A stretch of 64,000 nt of DNA. It comes from DASXIF01 sp036498145. Its GTDB lineage: Bacteria > Actinomycetota > Actinomycetes > Mycobacteriales > Jatrophihabitantaceae. Within the stretch, counting starts at the first letter, position 1; each line of letters opens with the position of its first letter. Made by a program: the position numbers and the translations under genes. Below, piece after piece: positions 7,315 to 15,825 of the stretch. Below the pieces are notes generated by a model. The model was not told where the DNA came from and searched no databases. It worked only from the letters and a program-made list of their open reading frames with translations. The stretch spans positions 248,001 through 312,000 of the forward strand of contig CAVPSV010000002.1 in NCBI GenBank assembly GCA_963708625.1, read 5' to 3'.

Positions 7315-8184
7315 GTGGTGGACGGGTTCTCCGGCAGTGAGCCGTTGGTGGGCGAGATCGTCGGCCTGCGAACCTTCCGCGTCGACGACTGCGGGCAGGC
7401 TGCTGCCGCTGTACTCGACGCTGAGTTGGTACGACGGGGCCGAATACCGCGAACTGCGCGCCACCGACCGGCGAGCGCGGTCATGACGATCATGCGGTGC
7501 CCGCGCTCGATTGCGAGTGTGGGTTCTACGCCTACGGCAGCGTCGAAGCGGCGCGGGTGCAGCGGCAGGCCAGGTACGTACAGGCGGTCGTCTCGTGCTG
7601 GGGCGGCATCGTCGCCGGGACGTTGGGCTTCCGGGCCCAACACGCACGCATCGACGCGCTCTGGCTGCACCCGAACGTGCCGCGCTGGGCGCGGCAACGC
7701 GTGGCCGCGCGTTACCCGTCTGCGCACATGTACGCCGACCGGGCGCTGATGCTCGCCGAACACCCGCCGACCCGGCTGAGCTGCTACGAGGCCGCGCCGC
7801 GCCGCCGCCGCGGCCGCCCGGCGGTGCTGGGCGCGCTGATCCTGGTGCTGGCCTCACTCGGCGTGGTGCCGATCGCATTGCTCGATCATGTGGCGGCGCT
7901 GCACACGCTCTGGTTCGTGGCCACCGTCGGCACCGGACTTGTTCGCGCTGTGGTTGTTCGTCGCGGTGCGCAGCAACGGGCACCGGGTCGCCGCGCTGCT
8001 CGCGCTCGGCGGGCTCGCATGGCTGCTTGCGCCGATGTTCGGCTTAGCCGGCTGGGTGCTGCGGTTGCCGCTGCTGCGCGCAGCGATCGTAGTTACCGGC
8101 GGGTATCTCCTATCGCTGCGGCCTGGCTTCTTCCCGATCGACCGCACCCCGAGCGAGCGCACATTCTGCGGGGTCCGAGCCTGA
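7315..8184 (+). CDS. Membrane protein with N-terminal CxCG domain (frameshifted as sequenced)
   Basis: Reconstructed over three indels (near 7400, 7485 and 7937). The N-terminal domain reads VGEIVGLRTFRVDD, LLPLYSTLSWYDG, then HAVPALDCECGFYAYGSVEAA and a segment ending WGGIVAGTLGFRAQHARIDAL. This is a domain often seen in actinobacterial hypothetical proteins, where the CxCG pair may bind metal. It is followed by three or four hydrophobic helices (GALILVLASLGVVPIALL; LFALWLFVAV; VAALLALGGLAWLLAPMFGL; AAIVVTGGYLL). No function is known to me. It directly abuts the Pro-rich small gene. Confidence 0.6.
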
Positions 8185-8217
8185 GTCGGCCGGAGTCGGC
8201 CCGATGCACCAGCCCTC

Positions 8218-8223
8218 TACTAT
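8218..8223 (+). promoter_or_regulatory. -10 box TACTAT, leaderless start of the M16 peptidase gene
   Basis: Six bases separate the box from ATG 8230, so transcription should begin on the A of the start codon. Confidence 0.5.
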
Positions 8224-8229
8224 CGCCTG

Positions 8230-9561
8230 ATGAAGTCGCCGCAGCCGCCAGTCGGGCGTGCGCAAACGCACCGGCTCGCCGCGAGCGGCGGCGGGCAGAT
8301 CACCCGCACCGTGTTGCCGGGCGGGCTGCGGGTGCTCACCGAGGCCATGCCAGGCGTTCGCAGCGTCAGCGTCGGGGTATGGGTGTCGGTGGGTTCGCGC
8401 GACGAGACGCTAGGCCTGGCCGGCACCAGCCACTTCCTCGAGCACCTGTTGTTCAAGGGAACAGCGCGGCGCAGCGCCCTGGACATCGCGACCGAGATGG
8501 ATGCCGTCGGTGGCGAGTTCAACGCGTTCACCGAGAAGGAGCACACCTGCTTCTACGCCACCGTGCTGGACCGGGACCTGGCGCTGGCGCTCGACATCGC
8601 CTGCGACGTCGTCTTGGACGCCACTGTCACCGCGCAGAATGTCGACGTCGAACGCAGCGTCGTGCTCGAAGAGATCGCGATGCGCGACGACGACCCGAGC
8701 GATCTGGTGCACGACGAGTTCGCCAGCGCATTGTTCGGCGATACGCCGCTCGGCCGGCCGATCCTCGGCACCGTGGGGTCGGTCACCGCGCTGAGTCGGA
8801 CGCAGATCGCGGGTTACTACCGGCGCAGGTACACCCCGGACGCGATGGTGATCTCGGTGGCCGGCAACGTCGATCACGGCGACGTGGTGCGGCTGGTGCG
8901 CCGGGCGTTCGCCGACCGGCTCGACGTCGCACTGGCGCCACAGGCGCCTCGACCGGTGCACCCGTCGGGCGCGCACAGCCCGGCGCGGCCGGTCGTCGTG
9001 ATCGGTGATGACACCGAACAGGCAAACGTCGTCCTCGGCATGCGCGGCGTATCCCGCCACGATCCGCGGCGCTTCGCCGTGGGTGTGCTGTCCGCTGCGT
9101 TGGGTGGCGGCATGAGTTCGCGGTTGTTCCAGCGGATCCGGGAAGAGCGGGGCCTGGCGTACTCGGTGTACTCGTTCAGCAGCGGCTTCTCCGATGACGG
9201 CGCGTTCGGCGTGTACGCGGGGTGCCAGCCAGCCAAGGCGGACGAGGTGCTCGGGTTGATGCGGGTTGAGCTGGACGCGGCCGCGGCCGGCGAGATGAGT
9301 GGGGCGGAGATCGAGCGGGGCAAGGGTCAGGTGCGTGGCGGGATCGTGCTGGGCCTGGAGGACTCCGGTTCGCGAATGACGCGCATCGGCAAGAGCGAAC
9401 TCGTGTACGGCGACGTGCTGGGGGTCGACCAGTTGCTGGCGCGTGTCGATGCGGTCACCGAGTCCGATGTGGCCGAGGTGGCCGCTGATCTGCTGTCCCG
9501 GCCGAGGTGCCTGACCGTGGTCGGGCCGTTCGGCGAGCATGACTTCGACGGCGCGGTCTGA
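8230..9561 (+). CDS. M16 family zinc metallopeptidase
   Basis: A 443-residue processing-peptidase-like protein. The inverted zinc motif HFLEH is at 68-72 and the third ligand Glu at 148 (VLEEI), 76 residues later as the family requires. The C-terminal domain holds GMSSRLFQRIREERGLAYSV (about 295-314), with the Arg/Tyr region that binds substrate. In other actinobacteria (PepR in Mycobacterium) this gene sits next to pnp and dapB; here it is next to dapB, but about 7.5 kb of accessory genes separate it from pnp. Natural substrates are unknown. Confidence 0.93.
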   Translation: MKSPQPPVGRAQTHRLAASGGGQITRTVLPGGLRVLTEAMPGVRSVSVGVWVSVGSRDETLGLAGTSHFLEHLLFKGTARRSALDIATEMDAVGGEFNAFTEKEHTCFYATVLDRDLALALDIACDVVLDATVTAQNVDVERSVVLEEIAMRDDDPSDLVHDEFASALFGDTPLGRPILGTVGSVTALSRTQIAGYYRRRYTPDAMVISVAGNVDHGDVVRLVRRAFADRLDVALAPQAPRPVHPSGAHSPARPVVVIGDDTEQANVVLGMRGVSRHDPRRFAVGVLSAALGGGMSSRLFQRIREERGLAYSVYSFSSGFSDDGAFGVYAGCQPAKADEVLGLMRVELDAAAAGEMSGAEIERGKGQVRGGIVLGLEDSGSRMTRIGKSELVYGDVLGVDQLLARVDAVTESDVAEVAADLLSRPRCLTVVGPFGEHDFDGAV

Positions 9562-9620
9562 GGCGTGCCAAGAGACCGTGTGCGGCGTAACGACCGGCGA
9601 GAAGCGACTGGAGAACCACT

Positions 9621-10373
9621 GTGAGTGAACCGATCCGCGTCGGAGTGTTGGGCGCGCGGGGGCGGATGGGCCAGGAGGTCTGCAAGGCGGTCGACGCCGC
9701 CGAGGACCTCGAACTCGTCGCGATGGTCGACGCCGGCGACTGGCTGTTCAGCGTCGCCGACGCCGGCGCCCAGGTGCTGGTCGACTTCACTCACCCCGAT
9801 GTGGTGATGGACAACGTGCGGTTCGCGGTCGATCAGGGCATCCATGCGGTGGTAGGCACCACCGGTTTCACCGCGGAACGGCTGGACACGGTCCGCTCGT
9901 GGCTGGTGGACAAGCCCGAGCTAGGTGTGCTGGTCGCGCCGAACTTCGGGATCGGCGCGGTGCTGTCGATCCGATTCGCCGAGACCGCGGCACGGTTCTA
10001 CGACTCGGCCGAGGTGATCGAGCTGCACCATCCGGGCAAGGCCGATGCGCCGAGCGGGACGGCGGTGCGCACCGCACAGCTGATCGCGGCGGCCCGGGCC
10101 GCCGCCGGGCGACCCCCGGCGCCGGACGCGACCACCCAGGCCCTCGACGGCGCCCGCGGCGCCGATGTCGACGGCGTCCAGGTGCATGCGCTGCGCATTG
10201 CCGGGTTGGTCGCCCATCAGGAGATCGTGCTCGGCACCGAAGGGGAGACGCTGACCATCCGGCACGACTCGCTGCACCGGTCCTCGTTCATGCCCGGCGT
10301 ACTGCTCGCCGTGCGCGAGATCCGCAACCGGCCCGGTCTGACCGTGGGCCTGGAACCGCTGCTAGATCTCTGA
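9621..10373 (+). CDS. dapB: 4-hydroxy-tetrahydrodipicolinate reductase
   Basis: Reduces hydroxy-tetrahydrodipicolinate with NAD(P)H in the diaminopimelate/lysine pathway; cytoplasmic, 250 residues. The nucleotide-binding GARGRMG is at 11-17. The catalytic segment ELHHPGKADAPSGTA (134-148) contains the His pair 136/137 and Lys140. GTG start with a CTGGAGAA ribosome site. dapA lies at 26.1 kb and dapF at 46.5 kb in the same window. Confidence 0.97.
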   Translation: MSEPIRVGVLGARGRMGQEVCKAVDAAEDLELVAMVDAGDWLFSVADAGAQVLVDFTHPDVVMDNVRFAVDQGIHAVVGTTGFTAERLDTVRSWLVDKPELGVLVAPNFGIGAVLSIRFAETAARFYDSAEVIELHHPGKADAPSGTAVRTAQLIAAARAAAGRPPAPDATTQALDGARGADVDGVQVHALRIAGLVAHQEIVLGTEGETLTIRHDSLHRSSFMPGVLLAVREIRNRPGLTVGLEPLLDL

Positions 10374-10382
10374 TCCCCGCGG

Positions 10383-10401
10383 GCCCGCCCACATGGCGGG
10401 C
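10383..10401 (+). terminator. Hairpin between convergent dapB and dodecin genes
   Basis: GCCCGCC, loop CACAT, GGCGGGC. It can serve both strands. Confidence 0.5.
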
Positions 10402-10406
10402 AGCGC

Positions 10407-10622
10407 TCAGCCGGCGTCCTCGAGCCGGAATCCCACCTTAAGGCCGACCTGGAAGTGCGCCACCTCGCCGTCGGCGATCTGGCCGCGGATCTGCGTCACC
10501 TCGAACCACTCGAGATTGCGCAGGGTCGTGCCGGCGCGGGCCACTCCGTTGCGGATCGCCTGATGCAGGCTTTCCGGCGAACTCCCGACGATCTCCGTGA
10601 CGCGGTAGGTGTGATCCGCCAT
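10407..10622 (-). CDS. Dodecin (flavin storage protein)
   Basis: A 71-residue protein that assembles into a hollow dodecamer binding flavins or related cofactors. MADHTYRVTEIVGSSPESLH, the flavin-stacking Trp in NLEWFEV and the Gln of RGQI match the family, as does the length. A strong Shine-Dalgarno (AGGAGGCA) precedes ATG. It is divergent from the MpaB-type gene. Confidence 0.95.
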   Translation of the reverse strand: MADHTYRVTEIVGSSPESLHQAIRNGVARAGTTLRNLEWFEVTQIRGQIADGEVAHFQVGLKVGFRLEDAG

Positions 10623-10694
10623 GTGCTGCCTCCTGAGTCGAATGCCGTCCGGAAGCCGACGCTACGCGTGCCCGCAGGGTCTTCCCACAATTAC

Positions 10695-10710
10695 TACAGC
10701 ACTGTATATT
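10695..10710 (+). promoter_or_regulatory. -10 box and TetR-type operator before the MpaB-like gene
   Basis: The palindrome TACAG-CA-CTGTA (10695-10706) overlaps the -10 box TATATT (10705-10710), which ends seven bases before ATG 10718. Transcription should be leaderless. A protein on this palindrome would block the promoter; the TetR gene downstream is the obvious candidate. Confidence 0.5.
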
Positions 10711-10717
10711 CGCGTCC

Positions 10718-11815
10718 ATGCGAGACGTGACTCCTGCCGAGGACTACGGCTTCTTCGGGCCGGACTCGGTGACGTGGAAGGTCTGGGGCTATCCGACGTC
10801 ACTCACCGTCGGGTTCCAGCGGGCCGTGGTGGTGGAAGAACTCGACCCCGCCTTGGTGGCGTCGGTGGACGCGACCGGAGCCATCCGCGACCGGCCCCGC
10901 ACCCGTTATGACCGCACCTTGCGGTACTTCGCCCTGGTCGCGTTCGGTGACAGCCGGAGCACCGCCAAGGCCGCCGACGTGCTCGTCAAAGTGCACTCCA
11001 AGGCCATCGGCATCGAGCCCGGCAGCGGCGAGCGATACGACGCGAACGACCCCGGGTCACAGCTCTGGATCCACCTGACCGCGTGGCACTCGATCCTGTA
11101 CGCGTACGAGAAGTACGGGCCTGGTCGCCTCAGCGAGGACGAGGAACGCCGTTACTGGGCCGAGTGTGCGGTGGCGGCCGAACTGCAGACCTGCGATCCG
11201 GCCGACGTGCCGCGCGACAGGGACGGCGTACGCGCCTACTTCGAGTGGATGCGTCCCCGGCTCGTTGGCTCGGCGGTGGCCAAGGACACGATGGATCACC
11301 TGCTGCACGCCCAGGTGATGTTGCCGCCGACTCCCGCCGCGCTGCGGCCGCTCACCTGGCTTGTCGCCCGAGTACTGCGCGCGGCCACGATCGCCACCAT
11401 GCCGGGCTGGATGCGCGAGCTTGGCGGGTTGCGCCAGCCGCGAGCCTTCGACGTGCTCGTCACGCCCGTCATGAAGGTGGCGTTCTGGCTGGCTGGGCGG
11501 AACCCGCGAGTTGAGCTCAACCTGCTGCGGGTGCTGTCGCCCTCGACGGTGCCGGTGGTCGCACCGGTGCTGCTCGGCATACCACCGCGCGAAGCCCTCA
11601 CTCGCACGCCGGCTCAAGCGCGCGAATGCTACGGCTACCAGCCGCCCGCGCAGGCGCATCTGGAGTGGCGCGCGAAACAATATGCGCGGGTCTTCGACGC
11701 CGGCGATGCCCCGAGTGACGACGGCCTGATCGAGTCCGAGCCGATCCTCGGCGCCATGGGCTCGGTCAGTTCCACGACGGGTGCGGCTGGCCGGCGGCTT
11801 GTCAGCCGGCCGTGA
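10718..11815 (+). CDS. MpaB / latex-clearing-protein family oxygenase (DUF2236)
   Basis: A 365-residue member of the oxygenase family that includes fungal MpaB and rubber oxygenase Lcp, thought to use a b-type heme. Conserved features are GPDSVTWKVWGYPTSL near the N-terminus and WIHLTAWHSILYAYEKYG (about 108-125), with a His likely to be a heme ligand. Substrate is unknown; many actinobacterial paralogues exist. The stop overlaps the GTG of a TetR regulator (GTGA), so the pair is one operon, probably autoregulated. Confidence 0.85.
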   Translation: MRDVTPAEDYGFFGPDSVTWKVWGYPTSLTVGFQRAVVVEELDPALVASVDATGAIRDRPRTRYDRTLRYFALVAFGDSRSTAKAADVLVKVHSKAIGIEPGSGERYDANDPGSQLWIHLTAWHSILYAYEKYGPGRLSEDEERRYWAECAVAAELQTCDPADVPRDRDGVRAYFEWMRPRLVGSAVAKDTMDHLLHAQVMLPPTPAALRPLTWLVARVLRAATIATMPGWMRELGGLRQPRAFDVLVTPVMKVAFWLAGRNPRVELNLLRVLSPSTVPVVAPVLLGIPPREALTRTPAQARECYGYQPPAQAHLEWRAKQYARVFDAGDAPSDDGLIESEPILGAMGSVSSTTGAAGRRLVSRP

Positions 11816-12480
11816 ACAGCGCGGCCGCCGCGACCGCTAGGGCGGCGACGCGCACCAGGCGCCCTTATGCGAGACGCTTGCCAGCCGCGCAACGCCGCGA
11901 CCAGGTGCTCGACGCGGCTCTGCAGATCATCGCGCGGGACGGCTACCGCGCCGTGTCCATCGAGGCGATCGCCCGGGAAATGGACGTGACCCGTCCGGTC
12001 GTCTACAAGGTCTTCGGCGATCTGTCCGAGTTGTTGCACACCCTGCTGGACCGTCAGGAACGGCGCGCGCTCGAGCAGCTCAGCTGCACCATCTCGGCGA
12101 TGCCGCCGGAGGCGGACCTGCGGCGGTATATGACCGGCACGATCCGCGAACTCGTCGCCATGGTGTCAACTGATCCGCTGACCTGGACGCCGATCTTCCT
12201 GGCTGCGGTGGACACCCCGCCGATCGTGCGCAGCCGGATCGAGCGTGACCGCGAACTTGTCCGTGCGCGCATCGCCTCGCTCGTCGACGCCGCGATCGAT
12301 TCGGTCAACGATGCCTCCCGGGTGCCGTCCGTCATGATCGATCGAGAGATCGTCGCACACATATTGGTAGGCATGGGCGAGTATTTCGGCAGATTGATCC
12401 TGACCGAGCCGGCCGCGGTGGACCCGGCAAAGCTCGCCGACACCATCAGTGCGCTGCTGGTGCCCCGCCGATCCGCCTGA
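11812..12480 (+). CDS. TetR-family transcriptional regulator
   Basis: 222 residues. An Arg-rich N-terminus precedes the helix-turn-helix (AALQIIARDGYRAVSIEAIA ... VTRPVVYKVFGDLSELL, about 34-80). The C-terminal ligand-binding domain is hydrophobic and helical. Translation is coupled to the MpaB-like oxygenase by a 4-base overlap, so it most likely represses that operon through the palindrome at 10695-10706. The ligand is unknown. Confidence 0.87.
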   Translation: MNSAAAATARAATRTRRPYARRLPAAQRRDQVLDAALQIIARDGYRAVSIEAIAREMDVTRPVVYKVFGDLSELLHTLLDRQERRALEQLSCTISAMPPEADLRRYMTGTIRELVAMVSTDPLTWTPIFLAAVDTPPIVRSRIERDRELVRARIASLVDAAIDSVNDASRVPSVMIDREIVAHILVGMGEYFGRLILTEPAAVDPAKLADTISALLVPRRSA

Positions 12481-12520
12481 GCAAGCGCTGCGCGGGGGTG
12501 GGCCCGCTCACACAGGTTCG

Positions 12521-12548
12521 GGTTTGGCTCGCCCGGCGCCGGGGGTAC
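12521..12548 (+). promoter_or_regulatory. Possible stress-sigma (SigB/SigF type) promoter before the CsbD genes
   Basis: GGTTT (12521-12525) and GGGTAC (12543-12548) are 17 bases apart, close to the GTTT...GGGTA pattern of general-stress sigma factors. It lies 180 bases before the first CsbD-like ATG; nothing else is seen in the 12481-12727 gap. Confidence 0.35.
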
Positions 12549-12727
12549 CCCAATGGGTGACGCACGGTGATCGATCGGCGCTGACGCGCTGGTGGTCGAC
12601 GGCGTCGCCGGCGCAATCGCCGGCAGCCCTTATCGACAGGGAACTAGACAGGGAACTACCAGCCGGCAAGGACCTGCAGCGACGCGGCAAAGGTCGTGGC
12701 AGTCCCTTGTTGGGACTAGGAGGAGCC

Positions 12728-12985
12728 ATGCAGATTCCTCGCATCGATCCCAAGAACGTGCTCGGCTTCGGCGACAAGATCGTCGGCCTGGGCAAGGAGA
12801 TCGCCGGCGCGCTCGCCGGCAACGACCGGCTGCAGAAGGCGGGCCAGCTTCAGCAGGACAAGGGAACCGAGCGGCTGAAGGCAATGCAGGCTGAAGTACA
12901 AGCCAAGAGCCACCAGGCCAAGGCGCGCGCCGCCGGCCAGGCACAGCGGCGGGCGCAGAACACCAAGGAAGCGGTGAACAGCTGA
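12728..12985 (+). CDS. CsbD-like small stress protein, diverged
   Basis: 85 residues. FGDKIVGLGKEIAGALAGNDRLQKAGQLQQDKG resembles the CsbD core (a kinase-like name but no known activity; stress-induced in Bacillus). It is followed by a Gln/Ala/Lys-rich helix. The ATG at 12728 is chosen for the AGGAGG site at 12719-12724; the frame is open far upstream but not protein-like. The stop overlaps the next ATG (TGATG), so it is coupled to a canonical CsbD gene. Confidence 0.7.
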   Translation: MQIPRIDPKNVLGFGDKIVGLGKEIAGALAGNDRLQKAGQLQQDKGTERLKAMQAEVQAKSHQAKARAAGQAQRRAQNTKEAVNS

Positions 12986-13194
12986 TGGGCGTGGGGGAGA
13001 GCATCAAGGGAACGGTCAAGGAGAAGGCCGGCGAGCTGATCGACGACGATCAGCTGCAGGCCGAGGGGCAGGCGCAGCGGCGCAAGGGTGATGAGCAGAC
13101 GCGCGAGACCGCGGATCGTGCGAAGGCTCAGGCCCACGAGAAGAAGGCCGACGCGCTGGAGGCGGAACAGGAAGCCCTCGAAGACAAGAGCTGA
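12985..13194 (+). CDS. CsbD family protein
   Basis: 69 residues beginning MGVGESIKGTVKEKAGELI, with DDDQLQAEGQAQRRKGDEQ, the typical CsbD signature. It is highly charged and helical. Starts on the stop codon of the preceding CsbD-like gene and ends before a strong terminator, so the two form a bicistronic stress unit. Confidence 0.85.
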   Translation: MGVGESIKGTVKEKAGELIDDDQLQAEGQAQRRKGDEQTRETADRAKAQAHEKKADALEAEQEALEDKS

Positions 13195-13218
13195 TCGGCG
13201 AGTTCGCCAGTTCATCTC

Positions 13219-13253
13219 ACAGAGTGCCCCGGACGGCGTCCGGGGCACTCTGT
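13219..13253 (+). terminator. Strong intrinsic terminator after the CsbD pair
   Basis: A perfect 16-bp stem (ACAGAGTGCCCCGGAC and its complement) with loop GGC, followed by TCTCG. Confidence 0.85.
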
Positions 13254-13311
13254 TCTCGCCGCGCAGCTAACTCGCGCGCGGCACGACGGCCCGATGCGGG
13301 AGACTGACGCA

Positions 13312-14052
13312 ATGCCGTCAGTGCCGCAGTTGGACGTGGGAGACCTCGGCACGATCCTGTCCGTCTGGGCGCATCCCGACGACGAGACCTACGGCTGCGG
13401 GGCCATCATGGCCGACGCTACGAAGCGCGGGCAGCGCGTCGTCTGCGTGACGGCGACCCGCGGCGAACGCGGATCCACCGACGAAGCGCGGTGGCCCAAC
13501 GGCCCTGACCTGGCGCGCGTGCGCACGGCCGAGTTGACTGAGTCCTTGGCCGTGCTGGGTGTCCATGAGCATCACTGGCTCGACTACGCCGACGGCGGCT
13601 GCGCCGAGGTCCCACGTGCCGAAGGCGTAGCTCGCGTCCGCGAGATTCTCGACGCGGTGCAGCCGGACAGCGTGCTGTGCTTCGGACCCGATGGTGGAAC
13701 CTGGCATCCGGACCACATCGCGACATCCGGCTGGGCGACAGCCGCTGCGGCCGGCACCGGGGCGCGCGTGCTGCACTCGATGCACACGGCGCAGTGGGGG
13801 CAGTTCATGACTGCGCAGTTTGATCCGAGCGCGGTGATGATGTCCGAGCGGGCTCCCGTGTTCGCGCCCCGGGAGGCGTTCGCACTGCTCTATGAGGCCG
13901 AGGGTGAGCTGTTGGACCTGAAATACCGGGCGATGCTGCGGCAGGAGAGCCAGGTCGGGCCGATGCTGGCCCGGCTAGGCGAGCAGAAGTACCGGTTCAT
14001 GCTCGCCGAGGAGGGCTTCGTGCCGGCGGAGTACAACGAGTCGCCGCACTGA
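13312..14052 (+). CDS. PIG-L family N-acetylglucosaminyl deacetylase-like protein
   Basis: About 246 residues. The zinc motif AHPDDE is at 20-25 and the second site HPDH in WHPDHIATSG. The family deacetylates GlcNAc-type sugars, as in mycothiol biosynthesis (MshB) and mycothiol conjugate hydrolysis (Mca), or acts on antibiotics; which applies here is unclear. ATG 13312 has a GGGAG site nine bases away; ATG 13294 is an alternative. It is convergent with the DHA2 exporter gene. Confidence 0.88.
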   Translation: MPSVPQLDVGDLGTILSVWAHPDDETYGCGAIMADATKRGQRVVCVTATRGERGSTDEARWPNGPDLARVRTAELTESLAVLGVHEHHWLDYADGGCAEVPRAEGVARVREILDAVQPDSVLCFGPDGGTWHPDHIATSGWATAAAAGTGARVLHSMHTAQWGQFMTAQFDPSAVMMSERAPVFAPREAFALLYEAEGELLDLKYRAMLRQESQVGPMLARLGEQKYRFMLAEEGFVPAEYNESPH

Positions 14053-14104
14053 GGTGATCCTCGCGGCGGCGCGGATGCCCGACGCGGCGACGCCGATTGT
14101 CAGG

Positions 14105-15606
14105 TCATACCGGTTCGGGTTCCGGCTCCAGTTCGGCCAGCGGATTTCGGGCCTCGGCCACCACGTGTTCGAGCAGGAACAGCACCAGCACGCCGCCGAT
14201 CAACAGCAACACCGAGGCCACCTGGTAGGCCAGTTGGTAGCCGCGCGTGGCTGCCAGCGCAGGCGCCACCCCGTGTTTGATCTCGCCGCCCGCGTGTCGC
14301 AGCGCCAGGGTGACCAGCGTGGACAACCCGAGCGCGCCGCCGACTTGTTGCATCGCATTCTGCACACCGGACGCGAGCGAAGAGTCCTGGCCGGTCACCT
14401 CGTGCAGGGCCGCATTGCCGATCGCGGGGAAACTGAGGCCCGAACCGAAGCCGAGAATCACCATGCCCGGCAGGACGCCGCCGACATAACTCGAGTGCAC
14501 GCCGATCTGGCTGGTGAGGAACATGCCGATGGCGTCGAGGAAGAAGCCGGCCGCGAGCAACGGCTTGACCCCGATGCGTGGCATGACCGCGGTGCCGATG
14601 CCGATACCCGCGCCGATGGTGAGGCCGAAGGGAAGGTAGGACAACCCGCCCTTGAGCGGGGAGTACCCGAGTACCTGCTGCTCGAACAGGGTCAGCAGGA
14701 AGAAGTAGGTGAAGAACGCCGACGAGAAGAACAGCGTCACGAAGTTGGTGACCACCCGGGTGCGGTTGCGGAAGAACTCGAGCGGGATCAGCGGCGCGTC
14801 CGAGCGTGCCTCGATGAACACCATGAGTGCGAGCAGGGCGATGCCACCGAGCAGCGGCAGCAGTACCTGAGTCGAACCCCAGGGGTGACTCGACGCCTGC
14901 AACAGGCCGTCGACTACCGCGATCAGGCCGCCGGTGCCGGTGATCGCACCGGCGAAGTCGGGGCGTTTGGCGTCGCGAACCATCCGGCTCTCGCTGGTGA
15001 GCCGGGGCACCATCACCAGCGCGAACACCGCGACTGGCAGGTTGACGAAGAAGATCCAACGCCACGAGGCGAAGTCGGTGAGCACACCGGAGATGACCGT
15101 GCCGGATGTCCCGCCCAGCCCGGCAACGCCTCCCCAGAGCCCGAGCGCCTTCATCCGCTCCCTGCGGGTCGGGGAACAGCAGCGCGATCAGACCGAGCGA
15201 GGCCGGCGCGGCCATCGCCTCGCCGATGCCCTGGACGAAGCGGGAGGCGACGAGCATGCCGGGGTCGACGGCGGCGCCGCAGGTGGCAGACGCGATCGCG
15301 AAGACCGCGACGCCGAGCAGGAACATGCCGGCGCCGGCCGAGCATGTCGGCCAGCCGGCCACCGAGCAGCAGCAGGCCGCCGGCCATCAGCACGTAGCCG
15401 TTGACCACCCACGCCAGGCCGGACTTGGAGAAGTCCAGGTCGTGCTGGATCCGCGGCAGCGCGACATTCACCACGGTGACGTCGAGCACCAGCATGAACT
15501 GGATGAGCGCCAGCACGCCGAGTGCCTTCCAGCGGCGCGGATCGGGGACGGCGCCCGGCCGGGCGCTGTCCGCGCCGGCCTCGACGGGCCCGGGGTCCGT
15601 GGTCAT
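14105..15606 (-). CDS. DHA2 (EmrB/QacA) family drug exporter (two frameshifts as sequenced)
   Basis: A 14-helix MFS exporter of about 500 residues. The N-terminal part has LDVTVVNVALPRIQHDLDFS and the motif A region GGRLADMLGRRR. The frame changes near 15338 (resuming MFLLGVAVFAIASATCG) and again near 15165 (resuming MKALGLWGGVAGLGGTSGTV, which contains motif C). It then stays open to ...ELEPEPEPV. Homologues expel antibiotics and dyes. The protein signal is continuous through both breaks, so indel errors are likely. Confidence 0.87.
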
Positions 15607-15825
15607 CGCATGCCCTTCTGTTCGTGTCCCTCGCCGCGGCCGGCACCGCGGCGGGTCTCGCCTGAACTGCGCCCCAGCCTGCGCACCGCCGGCTGCACTA
15701 CGGACGGTCCGGGCCGTCGAACGGTATCGGTCCGCCGCCCAGTTGTCTGCCGTCGGTGCTCACCCCATCACGGAGCACCGACAATGTGCTGAGCCCGATG
15801 GAAATCGACCATGAAGGGGGACGCA

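Noticed and set aside
14054..15397. Long plus-strand open frame (447 codons)
   Set aside because: It lies antisense to the DHA2 exporter, is rich in His/Gln/Arg/Asp with no recognisable family, and arises from the high-G+C codon bias of the real gene.
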